Positions 42,333 to 42,731 of a stretch of 42,731 nt of DNA are shown piece after piece. The translations under genes and the position numbers were made by a program. The notes under the pieces were generated by a model. It did no database searches. It had not been told where the DNA came from and saw nothing but the letters and a program-made list of their open reading frames with translations. The stretch is from Flavobacteriales bacterium (lineage in GTDB: Bacteria; Bacteroidota; Bacteroidia; NS11-12g; UBA955), in NCBI GenBank assembly GCA_002737625.1, contig NSIB01000007.1:1-42731 (forward strand), given 5' to 3'. Position 1 is the stretch's first letter; every line of letters begins with the position of its first letter.

Positions 42333-42731
42333 ATGAGCATAAAATCTTTTTTCACCCTTTCAGCTTCAGCTACATTGGTAGCGGGAATGTCGTTGTTTGT
42401 TGCAACTATCCCCACTGAAATGCCGCAATCTTTAAAGGTTGACGCATTAGAAAACGAAGAAGAACACGAGCATCGTTCCATTGAAGGTGCGATTCGTTCT
42501 GTTTACAGCATGCGTTTAAACGAAGTTACTGGCACGATCGAACCTGAGTGGGTTGAAGAAGCCATAGTTCAAGCCGATGCGATGCGTTTGACACGTCGTG
42601 CTAACAAGCCATTGAAGTGGGAAGAGATGGGTCCAGACAACGTAGGTGGTCGGATTCGTGCATTTTTGATTCACCGCGATTCTGGCAACATTTGGTTTGC
42701 CGGTGGTGTGTCTGGTGGATTGTTCCGTTCT
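42333..42731 (+). CDS. Secreted BNR/sortilin-like repeat protein (N-terminal part)
   Basis: 133 residues are visible before the right edge, in an open frame. The N-terminus (MSIKSFFTLSASATLVAGMSLFVA) is a probable signal peptide. After an acidic Glu/His segment, the stretch WEEMGPDNVGGRIRAFLIH and IWFAGGVSGGLFRS matches the opening blade of large WD40/YVTN/BNR-like proteins that, in Bacteroidota, often end in a T9SS sorting domain. The C-terminus lies outside the window, so that is an expectation only. Confidence 0.75.
   Translation, partial: MSIKSFFTLSASATLVAGMSLFVATIPTEMPQSLKVDALENEEEHEHRSIEGAIRSVYSMRLNEVTGTIEPEWVEEAIVQADAMRLTRRANKPLKWEEMGPDNVGGRIRAFLIHRDSGNIWFAGGVSGGLFRS

Overview
This window comes from a chromosome of a member of the Bacteroidota; I do not assign a genus. 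Two neighbouring secreted proteins end in type IX secretion (T9SS) sorting domains, one type A and one type B. Several promoters match the Bacteroidota consensus (TTTG, about 19 bp, TAnnTTTG), Shine-Dalgarno sequences are largely missing, and the division/cell-wall (dcw) cluster has the order usual for this phylum. I see no phage, plasmid, insertion-sequence or CRISPR signature, so the region looks like stable core chromosome with some lineage-specific surface proteins.

Layout. 1-1202 (-): N-terminal half of a secreted zinc metalloprotease (DUF5118/5117/4953 type). 1286-1471: a well-formed tRNA-Arg(ACG) unit with promoter, leader palindrome and terminator. 1605-9234 (+): two giant T9SS cargo proteins, a seven-bladed FG-GAP protein and a thermolysin-family protease with PKD, CUB-like and Ig/SprB modules. 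9420-10733 (+): odhB, the E2 of 2-oxoglutarate dehydrogenase. 10736-14800 (-): DUF2851, lhgO, a SprT-like protein and a cation-diffusion transporter, probably one operon. 14945-18009 (+): GT2 glycosyltransferase, methyltransferase and a polytopic ArnT/PMT-like transferase. 18047-19546 (-): secreted BNR/Ycf48-like protein. 19644-24546 (+): Usp-like protein and a strong terminator, then an Fe-S CCG-domain protein, a small conserved protein and an MFS transporter in overlapping order, then a GT4 glycosyltransferase. 24602-40214 (-): the complete dcw cluster mraZ-rsmH-ftsL-ftsI-murE-mraY-murD-ftsW-murG-murC-ftsQ-ftsA-ftsZ, tightly packed, starting from a consensus promoter with a MraZ-box array and ending at a terminator. 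40483-41295 (+): an unrecognised exported protein divergent from dcw. 41324-42196 (+): lipA. 42333-end (+): start of another BNR-repeat secreted protein.

The dcw genes make the lipid-linked meso-DAP peptidoglycan precursor (MurC, D, E, MraY, MurG), polymerise and cross-link it at the septum (FtsW, FtsI), and build the divisome (FtsZ, A, Q, L). MraZ and RsmH provide regulation and rRNA methylation. OdhB needs lipoylation, which LipA, also in the window, carries out.

The most unusual signal is a set of perfect inverted repeats with tiny loops (mostly 3 nt) or none, lying inside protein-coding sequence: 3349-3381, 7351-7377, 22118-22138, 29741-29758, 31388-31404, 33654-33678 and 40540-40571. 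They share structure but not sequence, and only one comparable hairpin (20464-20494) is an ordinary terminator. A second pattern is a -7 box placed only 4-5 nt before a start codon at three genes, which suggests leaderless mRNAs.
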